Notes: a model not told the origin generated them from the letters alone. Positions 36,401-47,186 are shown, numbered from the stretch's first letter. The stretch is DNA of 64,000 nucleotides from Aulostomus chinensis (GCA_037954235.1 JBBMOA010000008.1:2695001-2759000); one strand, 5' to 3'. Numbers and translations: made by a program.

Positions 36401-37019
36401 GTCAGCCGTCATGTATTCAAATCCATGTCACAGTCATTCAGAAACCAGAAGAAGCTGCAGGTGGAGGTTTGACAGGTCCCCACTCATACCCCTTTTAAGA
36501 AGTGGAAGGTGTCAGGACAGTACGGGCTGGAGTATCTTAAGCTCGTCTACAGTCTCTGGTACCTGCAGTAAAAGCAGCATGGACCACAGCGACAGTGGTT
36601 TTTTCCTCCACTCTCTTCTTCAACCACAACGCTGATTGAACGATGTAGGCGTGCATCACTGATCAAACACAAGCGGGTTGAGTTTGAATCCGAGGGGACA
36701 AAAAGTGCGGAAGCTGCCATTCCTCTGTGTATACTGGTGGCGCTCCGACCACTCCTCGCCCAGCAGGAGGCGAGACGTAGATTTCGGTGTTCACTGGTCT
36801 TTGTGTTCCATCAAAGTCAATCAGAGCTGAGCTGATTGGTCTGCTGCAGGGTCATTTGATCTGCCAATGAATGCAGATTAGATTCTTCCCATTGCAGGAG
36901 GGGGCAGGTGTTAGCAGGCTTTCTTATCAGTGAGAACAGAGCCTCAGTAACTGCGGACAGACAGAGACAGGAGGCACCGCTGCTGTTCAGACGCAGGCCC
37001 ACGCAGAAACTGCACTCCT
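36401..37019. other. Non-coding stretch, nothing recognised
   Basis: Overlapping short frames only; no domain or repeat was recognised. Confidence 0.4.
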
Positions 37020-37340
37020 GGGTTTCTCCATGATTGTTAACTCAAGGTTTTAAGAACCATCAGCTTGCTAGCAATAATGATGCTCGCAGAGCATTCTTAT
37101 TGTATGTACAATAATTGGCTTGCAAACCAGCAGTCGCGATGGCCATATGTAAATAATGTTTTTGCTGATAGATCCATATTCATGTAACTTGTCCTGCTGA
37201 TAACGGTGATTAGCTGGGTACATGTGCTAGCTCACAATAGAGGATTTACATAATGAGCATTGCAGTGTCAGGGATCCACCTGCAGTAACTGCACTAATAG
37301 GCTTGTTTAGTGGATTGCATGTCATTTAAGTCTAGAAGGG
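37020..37340. promoter_or_regulatory. Candidate conserved regulatory block
   Basis: This is non-coding with moderate complexity, and dense in transcription-factor-like cores: ACAATAATTGGC, GTAAATAATG, TGATAGATCC, CTGATAACGGTGATTAGC and TTACATAATGAGC. It has no simple repeats and no transposon-like motifs. The composition resembles vertebrate conserved non-coding elements, but conservation cannot be judged from one genome, so this is a guess worth testing. Confidence 0.25.
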
Positions 37341-37961
37341 AGAGGACAGCTGTGCATGGAAGACCTGCTCAACCCCAGAGGTCCAGGCCCTCAATATTTT
37401 CCATAATTCTGATGTAGCCTGGCAGATTCTGTTAAAATTCAGGACAGATAACACCATTTACATTGTTAAGCACCATTAGGTAAGCTGGAACTCTGTGCTC
37501 AAGGATTCTGGTACATAAACATCCTAGAGCCCGTCTGTCTGTCTGTCTAAAAGTAAAGATACTCATCTTTCTACTGATGTGAGGAGGGTAACGTGATTGT
37601 ATTTGTGCACTTCTGGTGAAACAGCAAATCAAAGTGAAGCGCAACTGTGAATCTGGCGTAGTACTTTGTACTGCTGCAGGGTTACAAAAAACAACGCTAG
37701 TTGCATTGATTGTGGATATTGCACCTGCGATATGAGATACAAAATGAGAGTGAACGTTCATTTTTACATCACTCTTCCCATTTGCCACTGAAAATGCCGC
37801 TAAGATGAGTGGGATATGATTTTAGTTGGGATGTGTATCAAGGTCGATATCAGCCTCCATAGAAGATGATGACATCTGAATATTTCATTTAATGGTCCAT
37901 TGACACACAGTCAACACCTTCACAAATAATGGACCTTTCTGCTATTTGAAAATTGCAGTAG
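37341..37961. other. Non-coding stretch, nothing recognised
   Basis: A short GTCTGTCTGTCT tract lies at about 37532-37546. The 118-codon minus-strand frame has no recognisable domain. Confidence 0.4.
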
Positions 37962-37998
37962 CCCCCCCACCCCCACCCCCACCACCTCCCCCACCCCC
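37962..37998 (-). repeat. C-rich tract, G-quadruplex candidate on minus strand
   Basis: Six C-runs of three or more separated by one or two A or T residues. On the minus strand this gives several G-runs of 3-7 with one- to two-base loops, matching the intramolecular G-quadruplex rule; the plus strand could form an i-motif. Confidence 0.7.
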
Positions 37999-38098
37999 AA
38001 ACCCTTATGTTTAGCAGAAATTGATGGTACACAGCCATATCTAAAGGACCTGGGCTCTGCTACCACTGCTCACACTGACTGAACTCACCATTGTATAA

Positions 38099-38115
38099 CC
38101 CCCCCCCCCCCCCCC
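38099..38115. repeat. Poly-C tract
   Basis: Seventeen consecutive C residues, about 100 bases beyond the G-quadruplex candidate. Confidence 0.95.
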
Positions 38116-38464
38116 ATAACTATCCCCATTTGCATTGCCCCTGCAGCCAGTAGCTCTACCACAGAGCTGGACTCTTACTTTTCAGTCACTTGGCCTAATT
38201 CTGACCGCCTCGAACACGAAACAAGAAACCAAAATGACAACAAGCTCTGGCATCGCGTGGGTTCTGAGTGGATTACATCAAGCAACTTTAAAAGGGTGTG
38301 CGCTCAGGATGAGGGGACTCTGACAGCCGTGCCTTCAATTTACAGAGAGAGAGAAAGAAATTGCTCAAACAAAAGTAATGCAAAGGGGCATTGCAGTGGA
38401 ACCAGTGGCTGCGAGGAAATACACCTCAATCACAGGGAACGCCAGTCTGTCATGAGGATTTGTG

Positions 38465-38660
38465 ATCAATCCTAATGCTCTCACTTAGGCACAACCCCAG
38501 ACAGGAGAGTAATTGACCAATCTGAAGATTGCCCTTGGAAATGAAATGCTCAGATAAAGATGCCTGTGTAATTTGTCCTAAGCTCACACAAGATCTAGAT
38601 GGCAATTTATCATTCAAATCAAATGTGTCTAACAGGAGCAAATTAGCGTGACTTCTTTCC
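38465..38660. promoter_or_regulatory. Candidate conserved regulatory block
   Basis: Evenly complex AT-rich sequence with GAGTAATTGACCAATC, AGATAAAGATGCC (GATA-like), GTGTAATTTGTCC and GGCAATTTATCATTCAAATC. No coding capacity or repeat structure. The motif density is like that of vertebrate developmental enhancers; this is inference only. Confidence 0.25.
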
Positions 38661-38684
38661 TCTGACTCAGAGACTGTACTTTGA

Positions 38685-38811
38685 TGCAGAGCCGGCCCTG
38701 ACCTTCCTGAGGCCCTGAGCATAATTCTGCCAGGGGCCCCTCCTGCCTGGCCCCTGAGCCAAATAAACACCGGACACCCCAGTGCTCCCAGACTGCCCCC
38801 CCCCCCCCCCA
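38685..38811. mobile_element. GGCCC-rich dispersed-repeat relic ending in poly-C
   Basis: GCAGAGCCGGCCCTGACCTT, then GAGGCCCTGAGC and CCAGGGGCCCCTCC, resemble a short dispersed repeat seen repeatedly in fish. Similar GGCCC... fragments occur at 50010-50230 in this window. It ends in 15 C residues (38796-38810). No family name is claimed. Confidence 0.3.
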
Positions 38812-39164
38812 TCTTTTAAATAGGTTGCTCCATCTGCAGTAGTTGGCAGTAAAACAAAAAGTTGTCTGTTCTTTACTTTTAGCTGGAAAAAGATATTTTT
38901 CCCTTCTTTTTTTAATAATGTAGATGAGAAATCCACACCTGATCTCTCCCTATGGTGCATTTGTATACTCCCGCTTTTAATTGTGGCTTCTTTAGAGGAG
39001 CAAAATTAATATTTCAAAAATGTCAGTATTGTTAATGCAAGTACTGAAGTACTGTTCAAAGGGGCCGACGCAACTTGAGCAGCGAGCTTAAAGGGCGGCT
39101 GCTTTGATGCCTGACGAGAGTCTTTCTATTTCCAACACCTGTTTTGAGGTGAAGCAGCGTCGCT
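38812..39164. other. Non-coding stretch, nothing recognised
   Basis: No gene or repeat was recognised. Confidence 0.45.
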
Positions 39165-39221
39165 GCAGTCGGCAGCCATCACAGCAGTCGGCAGCCATCA
39201 CAGCAGTCGGCAGCCATCACA
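39165..39221. repeat. 19-bp tandem repeat, three copies
   Basis: Three identical, contiguous copies of GCAGTCGGCAGCCATCACA. The identity of the copies suggests recent expansion. Confidence 0.97.
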
Positions 39222-41680
39222 GCTACCTTAAAAGAACCCACATTCCAATGCATGTTGACATAACATGAATTTGTATGCATGCATCTGTTCCTCCTAAATC
39301 TCTTCATCAGTGGATTTCAAAAAATGGATGGTTAGCAGGTAAATGCACTTAGATTGAACATTAAGAAAATAGATATTTTCTATTCCTCTTTTCCACTCTT
39401 CCTTATTTCTTGTCTACTTTTTCAAGTGCAGGTTTATCAACAATTCTTTTTTCAGATTTTGATTTACCATACAACCGGCTCTTAAGACATGAACAGCAAT
39501 CAAATATCTACTGCAGTGACATTAATACCCCGCAAGAAATCCTCCCCTAATGAGGATAATCATGTTCAGTTTGAACTGTTATTTCTGTTTTCATTATCAT
39601 TTGAATTCATTTCAAATGTATTTTGGAGGCTGTACTGTGTTCGGGGTGGATTTATCGCAGAGTCATGTGATTTTAGGTTCATTTTATCGAGGTGTAGCTT
39701 ATAAATTGCGAAGTGATTGTATAAAGTATGGAGAGGGTGAGGGGGTTTTGTTCTGATTGTGGTCCTTGGCCTTTGGAGCTTGGGGTGTTGAACCAGAAGT
39801 GGTCACGGATAAGGTTCTGTCATAACTGAGGAGTTCTTTAACTCCGAATGGCGTGTTCTGTTCAACCCGGTTCCGAAGGCGAGCAATTTCCTTTGTGTGC
39901 GGCGCCTCTTTTTGGTGAGCTGCTGAGCAGATCTTCGGAATGGCGCTATTACAAGACTGACATTTATGGCAGACAAAAGGTCACGAATAAAGAAGCCTTA
40001 TCTTCCATTGCCTTGCTCTGTGTCCTTTAACAAAGAGAGGATCCAGACTACCTTGTGATTTCTTTGTCTGATATTGACTCTGGATGTGAGTCACTGATGA
40101 GGGGAGGGGCAACACATGAGCTCATGTCAACTCAAGACTGCTTGCTTGCTTGTGTGATGGCAGCACATACTGGCGTTTTTTTGATTGACATCATAGTTGT
40201 GTGTGGGATTGTTGAAAGCCAGACACATCATTTTATGGTTTTAGGGTTGCTGTAGAGACAGTTAGTGCCTTTCTTGAGGCTGCACAAAAAGCTCATCCTC
40301 AAATGGCACAGACAAAGAAACAAGCTGGTCCAGCAGAGAGGGCTGAGTGCTTTCAACCTGCGGTGCTTGACTCATCCCAGCATATTGTCAGCTGGAGGCT
40401 GCAAAGACACGATGATACGTTTGAGAGGCAGATATCCTCAAAGTTGCCATAATGAGCTTGTCATCACATTGGCATAGTTCAAACTGGTTTCTGCTTACTT
40501 TGCTCCTCGTCTTGAATCTACAGGTCACGGCGTGGGACAGACTTGTCTCCACTGTGCCGAAGATGCAATGGAAAGACGTGTAATTCTTTCATCGCCAGTG
40601 TTCTTGCACATTTTACCTCATCTTTCTAGACCCCCAGAATAGATTGGATTTTGATTCTGAAAACAGACCTATCACAGCACATATTAAAGCTACTGTGCAC
40701 AACAACAACAAATAAATACTAGTTATTTTCCTAGTGGAGCTCCATGGCCCCCCTGGACAACCGGTGCATCCATCTGCCTTCTCTGTCCGAGTGAAGCGCT
40801 CCTAAGGCGGCCTGGAGCAGCACCACCAGCCCCCTTGGGATCTGTAACATGGATCCAAATGCTGTGTTTCTTCGCTTGTTTTTGGAACATGAAAGGTGGT
40901 GCTCTTTCAAAGGTGTGCAACACTGCCCTCTACCACACCAAAGTGAGAACGCAGTGTGTCAAAGTCTGATCAATGGACAGGTCTGTCCTACTGATGGGTC
41001 CCAGCAGCGGCAGGAACACGAGATGATGGGAGACAACGCTCAGCTGGGGATTTGACTATGCAACGTTTGCTGGCTATGGACGAGTAGGACACTCAGGTTG
41101 TTTGAGCTAATTCTAGGGTTTTAGCAGTGACCCTCACATGTGGTGACCATGAGACAGGAAGCTGAAAGTGCAGCATCACACAAGGAACTGACAAGACATC
41201 ACTTCTCGAGAAGAGTTTCAGGGTTGCAAAGCTCGTCGGGATTTCCACAAAACAGAAGAAGAATGAGAAGTAGGGAACGTGACGGTTCTAGAGTTTGAAC
41301 TTTCACTGGAATGACATCAGGACAGCGTGAATAAAGTCCACACACACTTGATAGCAGTGAAAAACATTCACAGCGTGGACCTAACATGGATTTATTTTTT
41401 ATTTTTTGAAACTCAAATTTAAATGTTTTTTTTTTGAGAGAGATTCATACCCCAAATAAATTCAATAATTGCATTGATCAGTTTTCTAACTCAAAATTGT
41501 ATGATTCTTGTTTTAGTCAGCTTCTGAAAATGAGGCGTGAGCAAAGACTTGTCTTCTACATCCGCCTGCCTTTGTGTGCCTTTAAAACTACTTTGAGGTT
41601 ATGAAACATCGTCTCATAACTGCAAACGTTAACACTTTGTGCTGCTATTTGTGGACATGTAATACACACACACAGAAACA

Positions 41681-41681
<1 letters not shown>
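39222..41681. other. Non-coding stretch, nothing recognised
   Basis: About 2.4 kb with only short frames of non-protein-like composition. Confidence 0.45.
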
Positions 41682-41729
<48 letters not shown>

Positions 41730-41901
41730 CATTACCAGTGCTTCTAATGTAACCAGCCACTCAGCAAGGAAAAATACTACCAACATGTTTTTGAATTTGT
41801 GTTTTAAAAGGTCATCGCCACTGTACACTGAAAGTGTGTGAGTCTCTCTGGCTGACTGGTTACATTAGCATACCCCCCCCACACACACACACACACACAC
41901 A
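41682..41901. repeat. Two (AC)n microsatellites
   Basis: AC runs at 41682-41728 and 41881-41901, the latter preceded by eight C. Confidence 0.95.
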
Positions 41902-42386
41902 AACAGAGACAAGCATTATATGTTTCAGTGCAGTATGTGTGAGTTTGTGTGTGTCTGTCTTGATGTCTTCTTGGTTACATTAACAACAGCCTCATTGGTG
42001 CTCAGCCATGCTTACACACCAGTTTGTGGACTTCTATCATGCCATCAGCTTGCATCGTTCTCTCAGCCCAGTGACTCAAGTGCTCATGGGAACATGGGAA
42101 GCGTTAGATAACATGCAGCAGCATGAACCTACATTTAATGTGCAGATGCGTGTGGAGAAGTCTCTTCACATCCTCAGTGTTTATCTCTGTTAACCTGTGA
42201 ACTCGCCTGCATGCTGCCGCTTCTCTCACTCTCATGCTGCTCTGATGCGAACATGAGGTCCTACAAAACGTGTCTATTTCAGCGGATGCTCAATTAACAA
42301 TTGCTTTTCAGCTGTCATATTTTCTATGTTTAGATTTACTCCCTTTAATTTGATATTTAAGATCAATGGTATAGGCAGGGCCCCCC

Positions 42387-42389
<3 letters not shown>
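41902..42389. other. Non-coding stretch, nothing recognised
   Basis: Only short overlapping frames; no motif was recognised. Confidence 0.45.

Positions 42390-42425
<36 letters not shown>
42390..42425. repeat. (AC)n microsatellite
   Basis: A perfect AC run of 18 units following seven C. Confidence 0.96.
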
Positions 42426-42428
<3 letters not shown>

Positions 42429-43255
42429 CTAATAGAAAGTAAAACATTCAAAATACACAAAAATAGTAGGCTTTCCCAATTAATGCTGACATCAGAGACA
42501 CGCCTGGCTGGAATTTAATTCCCACAACAAACTAGATCCTCCCTCGATACATGATCCCATGGTTACTATAGTAACCAGGACCACGCTATGGATATTTTCA
42601 GCTGATGGTGAAAAGCGAGATGTACCTGCTTCTTGTGGATGCTACAGTACCAATAATTGCTAATCAGTCTCACATTTTTACAGTGAAAGTCGATAATGAT
42701 AACCTGTAAAGGCAACACTGCTGAAAGCAAAGCTGGGTGGATGGATGGACTGGTGGATGCAGTTTTACGGCTGCGCTGTTGAAAGTGAGTCACTGAGTTC
42801 CCAACGCAGCACATCAGGTACATGACTTTGCTGCCGACTTGGTACCAGTCGGCGTTGGGAACTTGTCGGATTCTACTGATGCAGTTGTTGTCTGTTGGTT
42901 TCTGTGCTTCTATCACGTGCGTGTAGAGTTATGCGCTCATATATTATGTCTTTTACTGTCTGTTTTGCCTTCAGGAGGCTGTACATGTCGTTATGAAAAC
43001 TGACCGGGTTCCCTATGACATTTGTATAGGGGCTCAATCTCTGTGCATCTTGAAGGGCCGTCCATCAAAAATGCAGCCACTACATATTCCTCCCAAGCTG
43101 GAGCGCTGTGGGCTCGCCATGGGGCTTCTGGTGGAAACTGGTGCATTGAATGGCCGTGATCAGCTTCAGCTGCTGTGGCACAGGTGGTGGAAGTCAGGTG
43201 TCAGTCACCTGCAAAGAAGGAGGAGTTGTAACTAGGCCAAGGGGTCATTGATCAA
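42426..43255. other. Non-coding left flank of inverted repeat 2
   Basis: No credible gene. It ends where an ATCC-type LINE tail begins. Confidence 0.4.
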
Positions 43256-43378
43256 CCATTCATCCATCCATTCACTTCCTTTTGCTTATCCTGTTAAGGG
43301 TCACAGGGACGGGTGGGGGGGTGGAGCCTATCCCAGCAGCCTTCAGGCGAGAAGCGGGGTTCACCCTGGATGGGTGCC
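43256..43378 (-). mobile_element. Truncated LINE tail abutting inverted repeat 2
   Basis: A minus-strand copy of the same tail family (ATCC tetramer at the end, CTGTTAAGGGTCACAGGG, GGTGGAGCCTATCCCAGCAG, GGGGTTCACCCTGGA). It breaks off after GGTGCC, exactly where the palindromic arm begins at 43379, so the junction cuts this element. Confidence 0.55.
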
Positions 43379-44150
43379 CTTTAAATAAGTGTGTAGCAGC
43401 AGAGGCTCTAATTAGTTTGTCAGACTCCAAACCTGTGACACAATCAAGACTAATTAGATTTATTATCTAGGTTGCAGGATAATGCTTCATACATCAGATT
43501 ATTTCTTCTTTCCCTCATGGACATAACCTGCTGGCTGGTGTCTTCTCCAAAGTGGGGGTGGAGCTTCTCCTACCAGCATGAGCACTTCAGCGGGACAGTG
43601 TCTGACATCGTGTCCATCATGAGATATCAATGAGCATCAGGGAGGACAGAATTGTCTGACGCACAGCTGCCTCAGCCGAGTCCACCAACAGGATGACTTG
43701 CCAACAAAACCCTCCAAAAAACACAAGTATATTTCCCATAGTTTGCAAAAATGTTAAGTTTTTCACAATCAGGAGCTGTGTTTCCATGGTAATGGTTCAA
43801 GGTTCGACCAACACCTGAATCAATGGAAGGAGCAATGAACATTGTTCACTACTCAGGACACATCAATCATCCATCCATCCATCCATCTTCTCCCTCTTCT
43901 CCTGTTGAGGGTGGTGGGGGTGGAGCCTATCCCAGCAGCCTTCCCCCTGGACAGGTCACCAGTCCATGGCAGTGCCAACACATAGAGACAGACAACCATT
44001 GGCTCTCCCAGCCACGCCTACGGTCAATTTAGAGTCTGGATTAACCTGGTCCCTCTTGATGTCTTTGGACTGTGGAGGAAGCTGGAGTACCAGAGAGAAC
44101 CCAGCAGGAACAGGGAGAACATGGAGACTCACCCAGAAAGACCCCGTGCT
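43379..44150 (+). repeat. Inverted repeat 2, left arm
   Basis: It begins CTTTAAATAAGTGTG, continues through an AT-rich block with CTAATTAG-type cores (43409-43470), then unique sequence, then a LINE-tail copy from about 43866. At the inner edge (CCCCGTGCT) the LINE consensus continues uninterrupted into the spacer to about 44225, so the left arm's inner boundary is not an element end. Confidence 0.95.
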
Positions 44151-44225
44151 GCAGCCGGGGCTCCACCCACAACCTTCTTGCTGGGGGGCCACAGTGAGGA
44201 CCACTGCTCCACTGTGCCAACCATC
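43866..44225 (-). mobile_element. LINE tail with ATCC tract, in left arm
   Basis: Minus-strand orientation: it starts (3' end) at the ATCC tetramer run at 43869-43888, followed by GGTGGAGCCTATCCCAGCAG, CCTGGACAGGTCACCAGTCC, CGGTCAATTTAGAGTC, TTGGACTGTGGAGGAAGC and AGGGAGAACATGGAGACTC, ending near ACCACTGCTCCACTGTGCC. This order matches a widespread teleost repeat that I take to be an L2-type LINE 3' region. Only the first ~285 bases are duplicated in the right arm. Confidence 0.6.
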
Positions 44226-45621
44226 GAACAATGAAGTATCTGAAGTATGTAATGGAGTCACAAAAGGGTTCAGACCTCAGAATCTCAGTATTTGAGGTCT
44301 TGAGAGGAGATGCATTGAAATAGCTATCACTCCAACTAATAGTATACACTAGAATTTAATTTGTAATAGTTTGCCAACAAAGCTTTTACACTTACTCGTC
44401 ATGGTTTTAGAAAAAAAATTTGACAATGGAAACATAATTTGACCGATGTAGTGAATCTTGAACTCGTGAGACAGATCAGTCCTTTCTGTCAAGGTCTTCA
44501 CGGAGTAACAAATCCAGTAGTACCTGCTACTCAGGACCAATCACAGTTTGGTCAATTGAGAGCATCTGCTCAGTAACGCCGATCATTCTCTACTCTCAGC
44601 TTAATCACGCTGATGCATCTTCAGGCAGCATTATGAGACATGATTCTTTGGCACCAAACAAGTTGATGGATCTCAATGCACAGGTCCCTTAAAATTAGCC
44701 ACACACACACACACACACACACACAGGCGCGAGCACACACACACACACGCAGGTGCGCACGCACACACACACAGGCGTGCGCGCGCACACACACACACAC
44801 ACACAGACCCAGTGTTTTTCTGTGACTGTAGAGAGAGGAAGATGAGCCACTCGGCTGCCTGAGCCACTGTATGCGTGTTTGTACATGTAGAGAGACTCTA
44901 ATCATTCTCTAGTGTTGACAGATGTTTCCTGAGATTAGCATATAAACAACACCAAATGGAGGAACATATTACTGGGATTTAGGATTTGTGTAAAGCAACA
45001 TTTGCACTTGATTCATACAGGTACCATTCCAACAACTGAAACATTGTTTGACACGGTATGATTCAGTGTATGGGCTGAGCCCGTATTTAATATGTAGGAG
45101 GTGTGAAGAGCTTCAAGTATCACCTGAGGATGGACTCCAGACTTTAGGGTGAATGAAAGAAAGAAATATTTGGTAGTGAAGGGGGCGCAGCTTCCACACA
45201 AAAATGGCTCAGTGAATCCTGGAAGATCTGAACCTTGTTCCAGAGCACAGTTGTGGGGTTTCTCTCAGAAAAAGGTAATAGTATTAGTCACATTGATACA
45301 AAAATCCAAATTCATTTGTTATTACTTTATTTAATCCTCTGATACAGACGTTTCTGGGTATTTCTTTTTTGAACCTAACCCTGAGTGCTCTGGCTAACCG
45401 ATCTGGACCCCCAAATATGATGCACATTATTCATTCAAACACCACTGTGGGTTTGTAGATGCTACCAGCCAATCAGAGCCTCGGGATGTCCACATTAACC
45501 AAACAAATAAAAGTTTGCATCAAGGTAGACACAGAGAAGCTGGACATCAATCAGTTCAAGCAACCAAAGACACGTCAGAAAGTCTTGTCAGGTGCACGGC
45601 CGCGTTATACCGAGTCAGAGA
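44151..45621. other. Spacer of inverted repeat 2
   Basis: Unique sequence of about 1.47 kb between the arms. It holds the remainder of the left LINE tail, a compound AC microsatellite and no credible gene. Confidence 0.5.
44701..44805. repeat. Compound (AC)n microsatellite
   Basis: Four AC runs separated by AGGCGCGAGC, GCAGGTGCGC and AGGCGTGCGCGCG. The interruptions are similar to one another, suggesting duplication of a larger unit. Confidence 0.95.
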
Positions 45622-46440
45622 AGCACGGGGTCTTTCTGGGTGAGTCTCCATGTTCTCCCTGTTCCTGCTGGGTTCTCTCTGGTACTCCAGCTTCCTCCAC
45701 AGTCCAAAGACATCAAGAGGGACCAGGTTAATCCAGACTCTAAATTGACCGTAGGCGTGGCTGGGAGAGCCAATGGTTGTCTGTCTCTATGTGTTGGCCC
45801 TGCCATGGACTGGTGACCTGTCCAGGGGGAAGGCTGCTGGGATAGGCTCCACCCCCACCACCCTCAACAGGAGAAGAGGGAGAAGATGGATGGATGGATG
45901 GATGGATGATTGATTGATTGATGTGTCCTGAGTAGTGAACAATGTTCATTGCTCCTTCCATTGATTCAGGTGTTGGTCGAACCTTGAACCATTACCATGG
46001 AAACACAGCTCCTGATTGTGAAAAACTTAACATTTTTGCAAACTATGGGAAATATACTTGTGTTTTTGGAGGGTTTTGTTGGCAAGCGAGATACTGTCCT
46101 TCAAATGAGGGACGCCTCTGTGACATCCTGTTGGTGGACTCGGCTGAGGCAGCTGTGCGTCAGACAATTCTGTCCTCCCTGATGCTCATTGATATCTCAT
46201 GATGGACACGATGTCAGACACTGTCCCGCTGAAGTGCTCACGCTGGTAGGAGAGGCTCCACCCCCACTTTGGAGAAGACACCAGCCAGCAGGTTATGTCC
46301 ATGAGGGAAAGAAGAAATAATCTGATGTATGAAGCATTATCCTGCAACCTAGATAATAAATCTAATTAGTCTTGATTGTGTCACAGGTTTGGAGTCTGAC
46401 AAACTAATTAGAGCCTCTGCTGCTACACACTTATTTAAAG
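45622..46440 (-). repeat. Inverted repeat 2, right arm
   Basis: Reverse-complement copy of the left arm. It starts inside the LINE consensus (AGCACGGGGTCTTTCTGG) with non-LINE sequence directly before it. It carries a longer ATGG run plus an ATTG run (45886-45923) and an extra 36 bases at about 46087-46123 absent from the left arm. Its outer end continues smoothly into AT-rich single-copy sequence at 46441. Confidence 0.95.
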
Positions 46441-46640
46441 GTTAAAAGCGTTTCCTGTTCCATGCAATGAAAAGCACAACTTTAATTATTTCAAAGCCGC
46501 TGCTTTAATTTAGTAACTTCATTGTTAAAGGCTGGATGGAGTTACCTTGAATGCATCCTGTAAAGTATTTTAATTAATGTCTTTGTTGCTCTTCAAGTGG
46601 CTGATGTCTTACAACAATACATCACAACATTTTGCATCAT
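46441..46640. promoter_or_regulatory. Candidate conserved regulatory block
   Basis: Evenly complex AT-rich sequence directly outside the right arm, with ACTTTAATTATTTC, GCTGCTTTAATTTAG, CTTCATTGTTAAAGG and TATTTTAATTAATG. Together with the arm sequence at 46320-46440 (with CTAATTAG-type cores) it reads as one continuous block, which suggests the right arm is in its original context. Function is inferred from motif density only. Confidence 0.25.
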
Positions 46641-47124
46641 TGCAGCTTGCAGCATTGTCTTGTTTGGAGGGGAATTTCATCAGAAAGGATTAAGTATTGA
46701 TTTCAAGATGCAGTGTGTGTATTTGTGTGCAAATCAAAATATTAGTACAGTTTGAACATTTTTGCCTTGAAGTAGAATAGTTTAAGCTTTCATGATGACT
46801 ACCTGTATGTGTCGACTGGAGAAACTTTTTTCATTGGAAGTCTTTGTTCTTTGTTGGATAGATGTTTCCATTTACATGGGTAATTGCAGTATTTTCAGAC
46901 CTAAGCGATGTTCTGCACGATGCATTTAGCAGGGAGGGACGACAACAATGACAGTCACTTCAGGTTCTACTTGTATTTGCTTCGACTCTGTATTAGTATT
47001 CATAAGTAGGGAAGTATTTTTCTTTGTATTTTTCTGTGTATTATTTTCAAAGTGCTCTGCCTTCAGCCTGTAACCACTCTGGCATCAGTAGTCTTAAAGC
47101 AAGCTGAAAGTACATCAGAACTTT

Positions 47125-47127
<3 letters not shown>
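46641..47127. other. Non-coding stretch, nothing recognised
   Basis: No gene or repeat was recognised. Confidence 0.45.

Positions 47128-47186
<59 letters not shown>
47128..47186. repeat. Long (GT)n microsatellite
   Basis: A perfect GT run of about 29 units. Confidence 0.98.

Larger units (their letters stand above)
43379..46440. repeat. Large inverted repeat 2
   Basis: A 3062-bp structure: left arm 43379-44150 (772 bp), spacer 44151-45621 (1471 bp), right arm 45622-46440 (819 bp) in reverse complement. Away from a 36-base indel (right-arm extra near 46087-46123) and a longer ATGG tract in the right arm, only a handful of single-base differences are visible. One is T to C at a CpG near 46241. 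The identity therefore appears to exceed about 97 percent. The arms contain a LINE tail and an AT-rich unique block rather than transposon ends, so this looks like an inverted segmental duplication. Confidence 0.92.

Noticed and set aside
43956..44349. Frames of ~100 codons that recur at 45.6-45.8 kb and look like a conserved protein.
   Set aside because: The recurrence is due to the inverted repeat carrying a LINE tail; the matching frames lie in the non-coding 3' region of that repeat.
20782..46440. CRISPR array, phage attachment site or bacterial operon.
   Set aside because: The repeat structure, codon content and presence of LINEs and microsatellites are eukaryotic. No direct-repeat/spacer array was seen; the 19-bp and 13-bp tandem repeats have no spacers.
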